The notes beneath the pieces were generated by a model. That model searched no databases. It was not told where the DNA came from and saw nothing but the letters and a program-made list of their open reading frames with translations. This document shows positions 39,801 to 52,069 of a stretch of 64,000 bases of DNA, piece by piece. A program made the position numbers and the translations under genes. Each line of letters starts with the position of its first letter. The stretch's first letter is position 1. The stretch spans positions 39,124,845-39,188,844 of the forward strand of contig LS997562.1 in the NCBI GenBank assembly GCA_000469685.2, read 5' to 3'. The stretch is from Haemonchus contortus (Eukaryota > Nematoda > Chromadorea > Rhabditida > Trichostrongylidae).

Positions 39801-41456
39801 GAGACGTGGAAAGAAAATACTGTAAAGAAAATTTTAATTCCAGTAGTTGTGAACAAATATTCACATCAAAAAGATAAGAGAGTGAAAAAAGAGACTACCA
39901 CAAAATCAAGATAGTAAAACAGTACAAACAATACGCAACAAGGCAAAAACTTAGTTATTTCTCTAGAACAACAATTACGAAAGACAAAAGACCTTAGGTA
40001 CTACACGCTTGCGTAAACACAACATCAAATAAGTTTGATACATACATAGCGAAGCCAATCACATAAAATCCAAAAGGTATGGGCACGAGCACAGCTGTTA
40101 CCACAACCCTTGGTAGTTCGGTAGGCATCTGAAACCACTACCCACGATACCGGCCACCAAATACCATTAGAGAAACTGTTTGAGGTCTTACCTTGGCTAT
40201 ACTATTTAGCGTCGTTTATGCTACAATATGAAGTCCAGCTCAGAAAGAACACGTTCCGAATTTCAAAAGACCGAAAAACTCCAGTGTAGCATGACATGAC
40301 ATATTTAGGACGATAAAAAGCAATTCTCAAATAAGTGCGCAAAACACGTTTAGGGTTAAAACCACAAGCCCAAAACAACAAATTGCAAAATCATGCAGCC
40401 ACAAGCCGATGGCAGCGCAAATGAGCGGTCAACGTCAAAATTACGACACAGGGCTAACTCACAGCAATAAAATCAGGATGTCACCCGGGCCAGGGATTTG
40501 GAGTACGACGACCAACGCAAGCATTTTCGCCAGTTCGCCACCACTCTAACATGGCAAAGATTGTATAAAATTCAAAAAATAAAAAGGCAATGTTAGTTTT
40601 CCAGGCCTGAATACACTAGGGAAACTCAGAAGTAAGCTTCTAATCAATCGCTACAGTACACAGCGAAACGACGAAAACGTCAACAGTGGACCATGTTGAA
40701 CGTGATCTTGCCGTTTTCGATTTATTTCTTAGTCAATCAATTCAACGACAATACAATCAATTATTGAACAGCAGTAGAGCACAAAACAACAGGCACATGC
40801 TGCTCTGACATAGGTAATGAAAGCCACAAAAACGGCAATACCACGTCATACCTTCACCAGAGGTTTTAAATTTTTTTCTCGGAACCGACTTTCGTTCTAA
40901 TTAGGACGTTCCATATCAAGCTTCGCTCTCAACTAGCATTAGAAGACGATATTTAGTAAAAATGGGTAAATTTAACTGACTTGCACGAGCACCTCCAACT
41001 CGGGCATGCTTAAGCTCTCCAACGATCTCGCGTCAGAGGATAGCTCACGTTTCAACCGGATATATGTCTTAATATCCGAAAAACACCATCGAGAACCTAG
41101 GTGATGAACACTCTTTGAAAACTTTTATTATCAGAAAAATTCTCAAAACACTGACCATCAACTACCATCCTGTGCAACGCGTAAACCTTCGGCCACCGTG
41201 CGATGAAAGCATCGTATCGTGCTGAGAAAGATCCTGGTTTTGGAGGACTTGCTGGGGGAGGGCCAGCTGATGTCATTCTGCAAGTATTCACGGTAGTAGC
41301 AGAGCACGAAGGGCATCTTAACCCAAAAACTAACCGTAAAAAGGAATATCTTCCAAAACGTGTATCACAGCAGGGCGGTAACACTGAAGGATCCACAGAA
41401 ACTACAACTCTAGACTGTTTGAGCAACATTTGCGTTGCATATCGAGACGCCAACAT
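36846..41456 (-). CDS. LETMD1: LETMD1-like mitochondrial protein
   Basis: Seven exons: 41156-41456, 40981-41096, 40046-40128, 39696-39819, 39575-39634, 37129-37269 and 36846-37037, giving 338 residues (human LETMD1 is about 360). Residues 1-40 are basic and Ser-rich like a mitochondrial presequence. ARYDAFIARWPKVYALHRMV, then a hydrophobic segment (VVVTAVLVPIPFGFYVIGFA), FFPRLILTRHFW and ALSALHAMYPWPGVRRRF follow in the order of the LETM1-type ribosome-binding-like domain. The C-terminus ends GVSLCSGLL. It probably resides in the inner mitochondrial membrane. Exon 1 contains a 57-base in-frame segment with donor and acceptor ends (41278-41334), so a 319-residue form is possible. The 2.3 kb intron after exon 5 is unexplained. 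Confidence 0.88.
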
Positions 41457-42166
41457 CGCTGATATCGTCGGAGATGAAGCTTAACACCGCGATCTTTTTT
41501 GAAACCAACATCTATCACTAATTACAACGATATTGCATGATTCGAACATAGTGGAGGTCACTAAGTGGATGAATACCAAAACTTTCATTTTAATAACACC
41601 ACACAAAATAACGTCATTAGATCTCCAGGTATACACAAATACAAGCTCTATCTATCACATACGATTGGAGCAAAATTTTGATAAAATCTCGAATTCTAAA
41701 ACTTCTATTATGCACTGGTAAGGTTGACCGGGAAAGATTATGTCATAAACATGAAAAACAAAACGAATACAAAGGGAAAAATCAACGACACTGAATAACG
41801 GGGAATGTGAGCACCTGCCTGACTAAGAATCACAAATAATCTCAAAAACCAGCAATAAAAACGTGAGTAAGACGAAAACTAGCGAATACTAGTACTCCGA
41901 ATCAACTACACTCACCTGAATTCATAAAAAGTATCTCTTTGAATCATAGGAACGCTTATACTACTGCTATGGGCACAAAATCAACTCGTTGAAACAATAT
42001 GAGGGATACGTCGGAAACTATGGCAATAGGATTCACCGCACTCTGAGTTATATCACCGAGAAAAATATCAAATGCCAAGAGTCCTTTGTAGGCGAAGTTC
42101 AAAATGAGAGCAATTAGAAAAACTGAAAGAAAAGTAAAGTCTGCGATAAAATGTTTGTGAGGCGGA

Positions 42167-44225
42167 TCACAGTCTTGTCACCAGTGTATCGCCGCCATTT
42201 TGATGGATACTTTGATAGTTTGGAACGACATCACAACAATTTGACGATGGACCAGCAGGGCACAAACGGTAGCACTCTGGTTTGGCATCCTTGTTCAGCA
42301 ACCTGCGGCATAAATTTAAAGACTTCGAAATTTCCTGACAAACGGATAACCATCGCGCTCTGCGAGCAGCAGTAGATAAAGAGCCTTCTGATCCTAAAAT
42401 CAGTGACCTGAAAGATCATAGACAGATGTCAAGAAAAATGAGTATTGACGAAAAACTTACCACGCAATATCGAAGACTCCTTCATTTCAAGTTGTTCAAG
42501 CAGTATATACTTTTCTGCAAGGATATACTGCAACTGAAGGGACCTTACTGACAAGGCTAAAATCCTTGAGATATCCTAAATAATTGCCATTTTGAATATA
42601 AGGGAAAACTGAGTTCCAGACTTTCAGATTATGCCTGTTCACATTTTCAATAGACACAAGCTACAAAAACAATTCCGTATCTAATAAAGGAATATAGGGC
42701 CAGCGTAAAGCTTTCGGCAACCCAAAAAGGCATTTTTGATTAACGAGATTTCCCGAGAGAAATGATGTGGGGGTATAATAAGTGAAACGAATTTCGAGAT
42801 CGACCACATCACAAAGGTTGGCATGTAGCCCAAAAAATGTAGTGGAAAGAGCTGTGCGGTGCGTTTGATACGCGTATGCACAACCCAAACAACCTCAATA
42901 CAAGAGAACAAACAGGATTCTGGAAAGACCGAAATTGTCCTTATTACGTTGATATCGGCTCTATATTCGTGGCATTTAAATCAACAGCAAAGAAATAAAG
43001 GGACAGAAAGCGATATTATCAAATATGATAGGAGCACCGATTTAAATTAGCGATTAACCTGGTAAAGAAGAACAAGGCGCAACTCCAACTGGGAAGACAT
43101 CAGCTTGACAAGATCGTCATGCGATTCTTGAAGCACGGGCAGGTCATTTACAGCGAGTACAACATCCCCTAAAATGTACTTTCAAGGTGACAATACGGTA
43201 CTACCCTATACTTATATGTAGCATTAGATTGAACGGTATCTGCCGAAATTTTTTCAAAGGCAAGATGGCAGCTTCTATAGAAACTATGTATCAAGCGACA
43301 CAGAAGAACGACATCAAGAGACCATATAATGGAGATTTTGAACATTATATGGCTAATGAAGCAAGGAAGAGGCAGCAGGATATGACTTGCGTATATTCGT
43401 GGGTTCTTCCCTTAGGAAAAAAAAATACTCCATGGAAACCTCCGAAAAATCCCGAGAGAGGACCAGACTAACGCAGATTCTGTAGCGGACACTTCCCGCA
43501 CAGCCTCATAATAACAAGACCCCTTTGCGTGGTAATGTTTCTCGTACAAATTACCACCGCTTGAATTGTGAACAACGAGGTTATCGCCGGTATTCAACAG
43601 ACTATTGAGAACTTCTTTGAAAGGTTATCCCCCATTATCGCACCCGATCTTGGCTGATAATTCTGGCTATTTACAATTCCCATCGTAAGAAAAGAAGCGT
43701 CAGAATGGCTCCAGAGATCATCCTTGCTTCTGACTCAACATTCGCGAAACGAGACCGTCGTAGTAAACATAGCAAAAACGAATGAAAGGTTCACGCCTAC
43801 TCACCTTCTTGAACACCTGCGGCTGCAGCGATGCTGTTGTTTCGCACATAATCAATGAAAGTAATACGTTCTTTCAACCCCTTAGAACCGCGTTTAAACA
43901 CATATGTCTGAAAAAAGCCAGACGTTGAACAGTAGCCATGAAAAGCAGACAAGAATGGAACAGAAAAAAGCACTTGAGCAATATGAGAATTTAAACGAAC
44001 CTGCAAAGCGAACCCAAAACATTCGTCTAGGCTATTGCGTGATAATAGTACTGTTCTCTGAGTATTGACACGAACAGTGGATGTGGACGACTGATCATCT
44101 GACTCTTCATTCTGCAAATCGATCGAAGTCAATTTTTTGGCGAAAGAAGCCGTTTCCACTTGCAATCCTCAATGTTGTGATGGAAAACGAAAATTCCAGA
44201 AACCAGTGAAATCACTTACGTCCAT
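42167..44225 (-). CDS. Tamalin/GRASP-CYTIP-like PDZ scaffold protein
   Basis: Seven exons: 44220-44225 (codes only Met-Asp), 44001-44111, 43805-43907, 43059-43168, 42610-42660 (tentative), 42461-42533 and 42167-42393, giving 226 residues. A PDZ domain spans about 20-110: RTVLLSRNSLDECFGFALQ carries the GFGF-type loop, then ITFIDYVRNNSIAAAAGVQE and GDVVLAVNDLPVLQ. A leucine-rich coiled-coil segment follows (LQYILAEKYILLEQLEMKE), as in tamalin, and a Cys-containing tail ends in TRL, a class I PDZ ligand. Family members link membrane receptors to Arf-GEF and trafficking machinery. It lies 488 bases downstream of pen-2 on the same strand. The tiny first coding exon follows GATATCAG. Confidence 0.82.
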
Positions 44226-44472
44226 CGCCTCTGATATCACTTTTGCTTTATATTAGACCGATCGTTAACCATAACAGATATCTGCTATTGGAAATCACCG
44301 AGGCGGAATCATGTAAATAAATCTAAAAGCTTGAATGTCTGGGCTTTTGAGCTGACCACACATCCGACGACAATCAATAGGGTGTAATACTAATAACAAA
44401 AGCATATAATGAAGTAAATACTCGAGAAGTAGTGTACCCTTGCATTTTGAAATTAAAACTTAATAGAAGAAG

Positions 44473-44478
44473 TTTATT
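44473..44478 (-). promoter_or_regulatory. pen-2: Poly(A) signal of pen-2
   Basis: AATAAA on the minus strand, 235 bases past the pen-2 stop and about 240 bases before the acceptor preceding the tamalin-like start. Confidence 0.4.
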
Positions 44479-44712
44479 ATGACAAAAATCAATACAATGA
44501 ACTCAAAGCTCACTTGAGGATGATTCACAAATATTACACACCCGCACAACAGCCACAAGTATGACATGAAAGAATGGTAAAAACAACTTTTACTCAGACA
44601 AGAAAGACCAGTAACTTCAAATCGAAAGGAAACTTCCATGCAACGGAAATCGTTCATGGTAGTGAAAGAAAAACTGCATTTTTCGAAATTTCCAGTACAA
44701 ATTTCGAACGAA

Positions 44713-45181
44713 TCAAATTCTTCCAACGGGGAAAATGAAGGTAAGATAGTCAGCCCAAGCCACGCCAAGTGATCGATAGGACTGAAAAAGCCATAATATC
44801 CAGTGGTGAATGAACTTTTACCTATAGGAAAAAAGGATTATCCAATTGCGGGATAAAGCAAACCTGGAAGACGAATTCCCAAGCGGATAACATGAAAAAC
44901 CACAGAATTACTCCAAGAGCACTTAGAGTAACGTATTTTCGGATAATAATACTTGTAGGTGTTTGGGGTCGAAGGAAACCTTCGCCAAAAAACCAGATTG
45001 CATTCGTAAGCCACACCAAAGGGAGGCCAAACAGGCCAATTATGAAGTATCTAAATGACGTTCATCTTCTAGCAAACTAAGAAGCAAAACAAGGACAAAA
45101 ATAGAGAGAAATGGTAAAGAAAACTACCCACTTTCGGCAAAGGTCGGCCTTGGCAGCATCGCTCATTTTGTTTAGGTCCAT
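44713..45181 (-). CDS. pen-2: Gamma-secretase subunit PEN-2
   Basis: Three exons: 45132-45181, 44864-45050 and 44713-44781. They give 101 residues, the same length as human PEN-2. Key features are LCRKYFIIGLFGLPLVWLTN with the first hydrophobic hairpin, WFFGEGFL, a second membrane segment (TLSALGVILWFFMLSAWEF), and the C-terminal D-Y-L-T-F-x-F-P-x-G motif at residues 90-99, needed for complex assembly. PEN-2 joins presenilin, nicastrin and APH-1 for Notch and APP cleavage. If the second intron is not removed, exon 2 reads on and stops at 44822, losing that motif. The first donor is AA|GTGGGT. Confidence 0.95.
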
Positions 45182-46700
45182 GGTCACCCTGAAAAGTTTA
45201 CAGAAAATTATTTTTAAGCCTAATTAAGCTCTACAAAGAGAAGTCTTCAAAAGTGCATCGTCCGTGCTAGTCGACATCATCACAGGCGATGGAAGAAAGA
45301 ATGAATAAATGGAATCGACGACTCCACATTATGAATGGCAGAGGTTGTTATTCAGACGTTCTCGCCGATTAATCTGAGGGAAGGAAGAAGGATTCTGCAC
45401 ATTATTCACATGTGTCGATCGATCCGTGCTTATGTAGCAGGCCAATCACCATGAAATGATTCACTGCGATTCGGAGAGAGATAAAGCAAGTGAAAATATA
45501 AACAAAACGAGATTTGTACTGTTATCAACCCTCACCAAATTTCAAACAAACACTTCAGAAACTTGTAAACTGATAGTGAGAAAGAAGATTTGGTTCCGTC
45601 TCATTGCGCAAAAGCAAAATGTACATGTAGAAATGATTTTCATAACTAAAAAGTTCTCCTGGTGAGAGAAAAGCATTTGGAAATTCTTAGATAGAGGAAA
45701 TTGTTTTTGTCAATTTTCAACTAGATAAACAACCCTGCTGGAGTGACAGCCTTCAGAGTTTACTAGGATCAACAAATCATCAGTTCTGAGAAATCGTATT
45801 CGATGATAACGCAGTTCAGCTATAAAAAAGTAGTTTTCGGCTAACGACAAACCAAGTCAGTTTTTATGACCAATCCAACCACAATAAACGGCGAATGGAT
45901 GGAGGACGTATAAAAGGTGAATATAGGTTTATCCGCTGAGTCTACGAAATAGACATTTACCCACCAAGTGTTTTTTCTAAGAATAATATTTAGAGAACTG
46001 AATAACAGAACTGAAACCCACAATTTCCTTAGAGCAAAACAACTTTCCACGCGTCCAGCAGCCAATTAACTTTTTTTAGGACTTCAATACCACCAAAAGA
46101 GAAAGAAAAAACTTATATTTAGAGGAGCTGAAATTTAAAAAGCTACTCGTTAGGCTTGCTTCAACAAGAATAAAGTTTAAAATTATGCAGAAAAGGAATC
46201 TACAACCACAAACCCGCCATGTTTTCCAAAACATACAAAGCGGGAGGGGGGGGGAGAGGGACACATATTAATTTTCTATTTTTAAGGTGATTTATATTTA
46301 TAAACCAGGTACGTTAGAATTTTATTGTCAATATGAAACCGGATAAAAATTTTTTCGTATAAGCAGCTACTTAGATGCCAACCTGTTACAAACCATTATT
46401 ACTATTAGGTAAAGCCCCTGGCTGTCTATGGAGCCATGTCAAGAGAGCGCGGTCGACGGCTGCCAGCCCCAGCCAGTCAATTAAACGACGCTCGCCCATT
46501 GGGAGATTGATCCTCTCCTCAGCGACAATTTATGAGCCCTCACAGGGGTGATGACAACTCATAAGATACAACTAGTAATCGATTCATCCCGAAAGAAAAC
46601 CAACCATCTACCAAGCCAATTGGAAATTCGAATAAAAGGGGTACAAAATAGTCAGCCGGAAAAAATACCGGAAAACCGATTACCGGCATTTGCACTTCGA
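45182..46700. other. Upstream region of pen-2, no gene seen
   Basis: AT-rich sequence without recognisable coding exons. The part nearest 45,182 should contain the pen-2 promoter or SL acceptor (CTTTTCAGGGTGACC just upstream of the ATG). Confidence 0.4.
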
Positions 46701-46849
46701 TGGGTGATAAGAGGAAACTAGTATCCTAGTATCCCGGAAAGGGTTATCCTTGCCCCTGGTTCAAATTTCCGAAAAGCACGGACTTTTAGCAATTTTGTCG
46801 AGGAATTCAGAGAATTTTCAATATCCGTTTCTTCTCGTAAAGAAACCGG

Positions 46850-47260
46850 CACAATGGAAAAAAAGGAGTATGAGTCAGCCGGATGTAATCAGAACAAAAT
46901 GGGTCCGAAGGCTGGCACTGGTGGCAGCTGCGACACTTTTGACTCATTCGCAGCTGTGGACCCGGACAATTAGGATGCTTTCAGCAGAATCCAATCTCAT
47001 TACGACGATGAGTACCCAGCCAAGAACCACAATTACCAGTTCAACAACATGTAGGTGTCCCAATGAAAATGAGTGAGAAAAATTTCGTTCACAGAGGAAG
47101 GGCTTATTGACTATAGAGAATGGGTGCAAAGGTGAATGGAAGGATCACGGGCGCAATTTCCAGTTCACTAAGAATCAGTCAGACTCCCTAATGAGACCTG
47201 AGCGTGAAGCCTTTCATAGGGAGAGGGCTAACCGACTCAAGCGACAGAGATGAATGAAGA
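46850..47260 (+). pseudogene. Coding-like fragment with stops, unidentified
   Basis: From 46,854 one frame reads with coding-like composition (MEKKEYESAGC; SCDTFDSFAAVDPDN), hits a TAG at 46,971, and continues in the same frame (DAFSRIQSHYDDEYPAKN) to a second stop near 47,052. A further charged open segment (LMRPEREAFHRERANRL) ends at about 47,253 in another register. This may be a decayed gene or exons with missed splicing. I do not recognise the family. Confidence 0.25.
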
Positions 47261-47519
47261 TGTCAGTGGTGCCAGATTCAACGACTAACGATGATATGAG
47301 TGTTGGAACGAGGCAAGAAAATCTTTGAACACCTGTGAAGCTACATAAACTGTTTGTAAGCAACTGAACAACTAATTCTTTCAACGAAGATAACCCTTGC
47401 CTTCACCAGCGTCATGCTTAGAGACCAATAAAAAGTAAAACCTCTTCAGCGACACCTATGTGAGACCAACCTTCTTACTGGATTCATCACACTCTTCTGT
47501 AAATGAATTCTACAATAGT

Positions 47520-47762
47520 AAAGTGGTGTAGTGGCAAGTGGCACACTATCTCACATGAATGCCCCATGGATCATATCCCGGATCTCCCTGGGGACAGTTG
47601 ATTGATACCAGGACCATCTGGAAAGATGAAAGCTCTATCTTGTACCTCGGCTGGCCTTCGTTGGTCATTGTATAGACCATATACGGATTCAAAGCGCCAC
47701 TACAATTTGGAAGTCGAATGGGTGGCGCATACCAAGAGATTGATTAACAAATTTCGCTCCTT
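47520..47762 (+). repeat. tRNA-derived SINE copy
   Basis: It begins 'tggtgtagtggcaagtggca' with A-box-like sequence. A degraded B-box ('catggatcatatcccggat'), the 'gataccaggaccatctgg' body, and the tail 'cgccactacaatttggaagt' then 'gattgattaac' follow. Confidence 0.6.
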
Positions 47763-48613
47763 ATAAAGCACTCTTCAATTTTGGCTTATAATATCTTGAA
47801 GATATCGAAACTTCAATGCTTCCAGATTCTCATTGAATCGACATTCGCCACAAAACAAATGACGTCTTTCGTTCACGGCATTATCTCTGATGACTCAGAA
47901 ATCTTTACGACCTTTTGGCTTTTTTCTGATTAATCATTCTCGTTCAGTCAGAATGGCATTTCCAGCAGACCATCTAACCGACGGATAAATCTGTATTCGC
48001 CATTTAAACAGGAAATTAGCTTTTGGCAAGAAAAATTGAATGGGAAGGTAACGACATGCAAGCATGCAAGCCATGACATTCAGAGCAAAACCTTCTCAAA
48101 ACCCGGCAAGCAATCTTAACAATCGATGCGGTTGTAAAATTACCCAAGCGTAAACTTTATAGCGCTACTCAAGAGGTAAAGGAAGGAGAGAGTCAACCAG
48201 CAAATGAATTGCGCGAGGCGCTCCACGAAACTAATGAAACTTCTTGAAACTGGGTAGAGAAGTATTGCAACAACTACTCAAGATAATGGTAGTGCCAGTT
48301 TTTGGCAGCTGGACTGACTTCAAAGCGAAAAGAGAACCCAGGACCAAACAGAAAATGGAGAAAAAGAGGAGCAGAATGATTCTAACACGATTAGTTCAGA
48401 AGTTGCCAGAGTGATTTCAAGCTAAACAAACATTATAAAAACCCAGACAAGTTATAATCACTTCCTAACGAAGCCAGGTTTCGATAAAACCTCTGTATCT
48501 GTCTTAGACTTTGCGTATCAGTCTAATTTTAATTCAAGACTTGAGAATATAAATAGAAGTAAACATACGATATTCGAATGGTAGTCCTTCAATCCTACTT
48601 CATATAATTCGCT

Positions 48614-48710
48614 AAGTGTGTCTGTTGGTGTGTCGGTGTGTTTGTGTGTGTGTTTGTGTGTGTGTTTGTGTGTGTGTTTGTGTGTGTGTGTGTCGGTGTG
48701 TGTGTTTGAC
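48614..48710. repeat. (GT)n microsatellite
   Basis: About 95 bases of GT dinucleotides broken by TTTG and CGG interruptions, immediately before the minisatellite. On the minus strand it reads as a His/Thr-rich pseudo-ORF. Confidence 0.9.
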
Positions 48711-49600
48711 CGGAAATTCATAACTCCTGTCCCCGTGGACCTAGAGCAAAGTTGGTAAGGAGTAGGGGGACAGGATGGGAACACCTACGGTACGTGGCAG
48801 GACGGACTCCGTTCACAAGGAGCGCACCGTGCGCGTTAGAAACTTTGGGCCGCAAATTCATAACTCATGTCCCCATGGACCTAGAGCGTTCAAAGTTGGT
48901 AGGAGTAGGGGGGGACAGGATGGAACACCTACGGTACGTGGCAGGACCGGACTCCGTTCACAAGGAGCGCACCGTGCGCGTTAGTAAAACTTTGGGCCGC
49001 AAATTCATAACTCATGTCCCCATGGACCTAGAGCGTTCAAAGTTGGTAGGAGTAGGGGGGACAGGATGGGAACACCTACGGTACGTGGCAGGACCGGACT
49101 CCGTTCACAGGGAGCGCGGCGTGCGCGTTCGAAACTTTGGGCCGCAAATTCATAACTCATGTCCCCGTGGACCTGGAGCGTTTAAATTTGGTAGGAGTAA
49201 GGGGGGCAGGATGGGAACACCTATGGTAAGTGGTAGGACCGGAATCCATGCTCAGGGGGTGGGTTTTTGCGCCGCAGTAGTCAATTTGGCCCTAGGGCAT
49301 TCAAACTTGGCAGGGGTACAAGCGGCAAGATGGGAACACCTATCGTACGTGGGAGGACCGGACCCCGCTTATAGAAGGCGAAGTTTGCGCCAAAACTTTC
49401 ATTTTGTCTTTAGGGCGTTCGAACTTGGTAGGAGGCAGAATGGGAACACTTATGGTGAGTAGTAGGCCGGACTACGCCCCCAAAGAACAGGATTTCACAA
49501 AATAAATGAGTAGAAATCCTGATCCCGTGGACTTGGAGAGCGATCAATAGAAGGGGGCACGATGGGAACACTGACAATAGAAGAAGCCTTAGAGAAGAAG
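48711..49600. repeat. Minisatellite of ~145-base units
   Basis: The marker block 'gttggtaggagtaggggg' with 'caggatgggaacacctacgg' recurs at about 48,751, 48,895, 49,042, 49,187, 49,306 and 49,424. Spacing is 144-147 bases for the first four, then about 119. Each unit has 'cataactcatgtccccatgg' and 'ccggactccgttcacaagga'. Later units diverge. Because unit length is near a multiple of three in places, a 236-codon open frame (48752-49462) results, which I regard as non-coding. Confidence 0.9.
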
Positions 49601-49619
49601 ATCCACTCACCAATCACCT

Positions 49620-52060
49620 CCTAGCGCCTTTGTTATTTACGATCTAGCTTTGACTTTTTGATATGTTTCATTCGACAAGAAGGTTAAGTTGTGTGATTAT
49701 GAGGAAATGAATTTGGTTCACTTCTTGCTATTAGATTACGACCGCTACCAGCAAAGTTTGCGATTGAGTAAAAAATCACGGTTTCTCTTTGCTTTGATAT
49801 CATTCTTAGCAAAATTTATCCGACCGGTAATAATGTTGGATTCACATTTAATGATGTATCTGTAGAGAAAAGGAGGTACATCTTTGAAGGCATTTGATAG
49901 TCTATACTCTCGCTCAGATAAAGGGAGATAACATATTAAAAAGGGGAAATTTCATTAATTCGATATTTTTCGGACAAAGTCCCTTCACCCCAAGAAGGAG
50001 GAGAGCCATTAATGATGGCATTGAGGAACATTGATGGTAGCTAACATAGTAGCCTCAGCCGCGATGAAGCTCTGAATACTTTTTTCTCTGAATAATCGCC
50101 TTTGTGATATTAAACGATGTTCTTTCGGACACAGCAAGATTGGCTTACAGAAAAAATCGCTCCCACTTCGGAGCTGATACTGAGGGTGTAGAGCTTTAAA
50201 AGCAAAAGGAGAATCCGAAGTGTTATTTACGCATAGCAAATTTCTCACAGGGAGAAGGAGCGCCCGGCGTAGCCGGGCGAATCCATAAGAAGGAGGGAAG
50301 CCTGGCGTTAGCCGGGCGGCCCGACTGGTTATTTATACAAATGGGAAATACAAAAGACATCTACAGCAAACTTATTGAAAAATTTTGCAAGACAGTCGAG
50401 ATCACAGCGGATAAATGAGGAAAATACTCGAGTGGCTATTTGCTGTATAATCGAGTGTGTTGGCCGCAGATGCACTTGATGTTAGGTTCGACGTCTCGGC
50501 ATGGCGAGTTCCGTTTAATACACTTCTGAAATATCCAGTTAATTTATTAACTGCTTATGGCATTTTTTCAGTTAAAAGTGCAATGCTCTGGTCATGCTAG
50601 AGTCTCCGTTTTTTTCAATTTTGGTTGTAATAAAGGGTAAATCTTATAGATGGATCTGGATGCTTCGTAGGCAGCCGTACTGCTGCGCAAAGACTACGGT
50701 AGGAAAATAGATCAGGGCACAGTTGAGTTGTGATATGGTTTATTTAGTAATTCAAGTTGGGTCGAGCTTATTTCATCTCTTAGGTTACAAGTTCGGATTA
50801 AGTTAGGTGTACTTGGACGCGCTCTGAAAGATACATGAAGTAGATGGCTGGTTCTCACTTGTTCAGATGTCTCAACTGTAATTCATAAAACATCAAGAAT
50901 CAGGGAGGATAAGCATTGTCAGAGAAAATGAGGACAGAGTCCAGCATTGCCTATTGGGAATCAACCTCGAAAGCACGAGTTTTGAAGAATTTCCTTCAAG
51001 TAACCTACACAAAAAAGCGTAAACTGAGAGTTGTGAAGAGGTGGGAGGCTATACGACGTGGCAAAAGGTGTCCCCATCTCACAGCTGAATAAGTTAAAGG
51101 GCTCTATCGTCTTTTTTTGAAGTGCAAGTTTAACCATTGTGAAACTCACCACTAGGCCCCACCCATCCACAGCCCGTTCTCCTTCCTAACCATATTGGCG
51201 TCCATGTTTGTTATGTGTGTGCCGTTCCTTTCTAATGTCTCACAACTTTCTCTTACAGTTAAGTAGAATGGTGCCCTAACCAATTCATTAAGCTAGCAGA
51301 AATTCTTTTTCAAGCTGTTTTTTCTACTTATTTTTCATGAAAAGGAGTAGTTTCTTCTCAAGCTGGGATAGCTTTTTCCGGCAAAAAACTTATGTTAAAC
51401 TGTGCCAAATCCCAGACCAGAGGATCAGGCTCTTGAAATGAATCACGAAACACGACCCGGAATAATAAAGATTATATCCAATGTCACATTATTCGGAATC
51501 TAACGCCACTAGAGTTAAGGGGACAGGCTCATCATCCTGATACATACACTGTAGGCTGGGTGAGCTCTTGGGCGGTAGCCATTCGGTCCGGAAATCCGCG
51601 TCGGTCGTTTCCGAATGACAAAACTGTAAAACATGAAATTGTAATTCATGGTGGCATGAAAGTAGAGCGCTCCTTGGAAACAGAGGGTCGTTATTGATGT
51701 TTCATCATGAACTGGAAATCAAAATGGAGATAAATGCCAAGTTCACACTGAAGTTCATTTTTTTCCTATCTATTGCGGTCCACCTCTAAAACTCAAAGAC
51801 TTGATTGAAGAGACATAAATCTCTAGGCTATGGGTCAATTCTTGGCAACATATTGACAGCTGCCTTTCTGTCTGTCAGTCAATCATTCTATTCTTTTGTG
51901 GGCGAGGCATGTCCAAAAGGGCGGTACCTGAAAGCAATTTTAGTTTCACGATTTCCCTTTCATTGACAGATATGAACAGTGTATGCAACTACCATGTGTT
52001 AACATCTATTCAATCTCGAAGTACAGTACGATTCAAAACCTTCTCTGTAGAAGAGTGTGA
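49620..52060. other. Intergenic, no gene seen
   Basis: No recognisable exon. It contains two GC hairpins (50,259-50,320) in otherwise AT-rich DNA. Confidence 0.4.
50258..50322. repeat. Paired GC-rich hairpin motifs
   Basis: 'gcccggcgtagccgggc' and, about 40 bases on, 'gcctggcgttagccgggcgg' are near-identical small palindromes (stem GCCCGGC/GCCGGGC, loop GTA-like). They stand out from the AT-rich surroundings. Confidence 0.5.
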
Positions 52061-52069
52061 TACCCTACG

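Noticed and set aside
48518..48784. His/Thr-rich minus-strand frame
   Set aside because: It is the GT microsatellite read as codons.
48752..49462. 236-codon open frame as a protein gene
   Set aside because: It coincides exactly with minisatellite units and repeats the same peptide with drifting frames, with no splice sites or domain.
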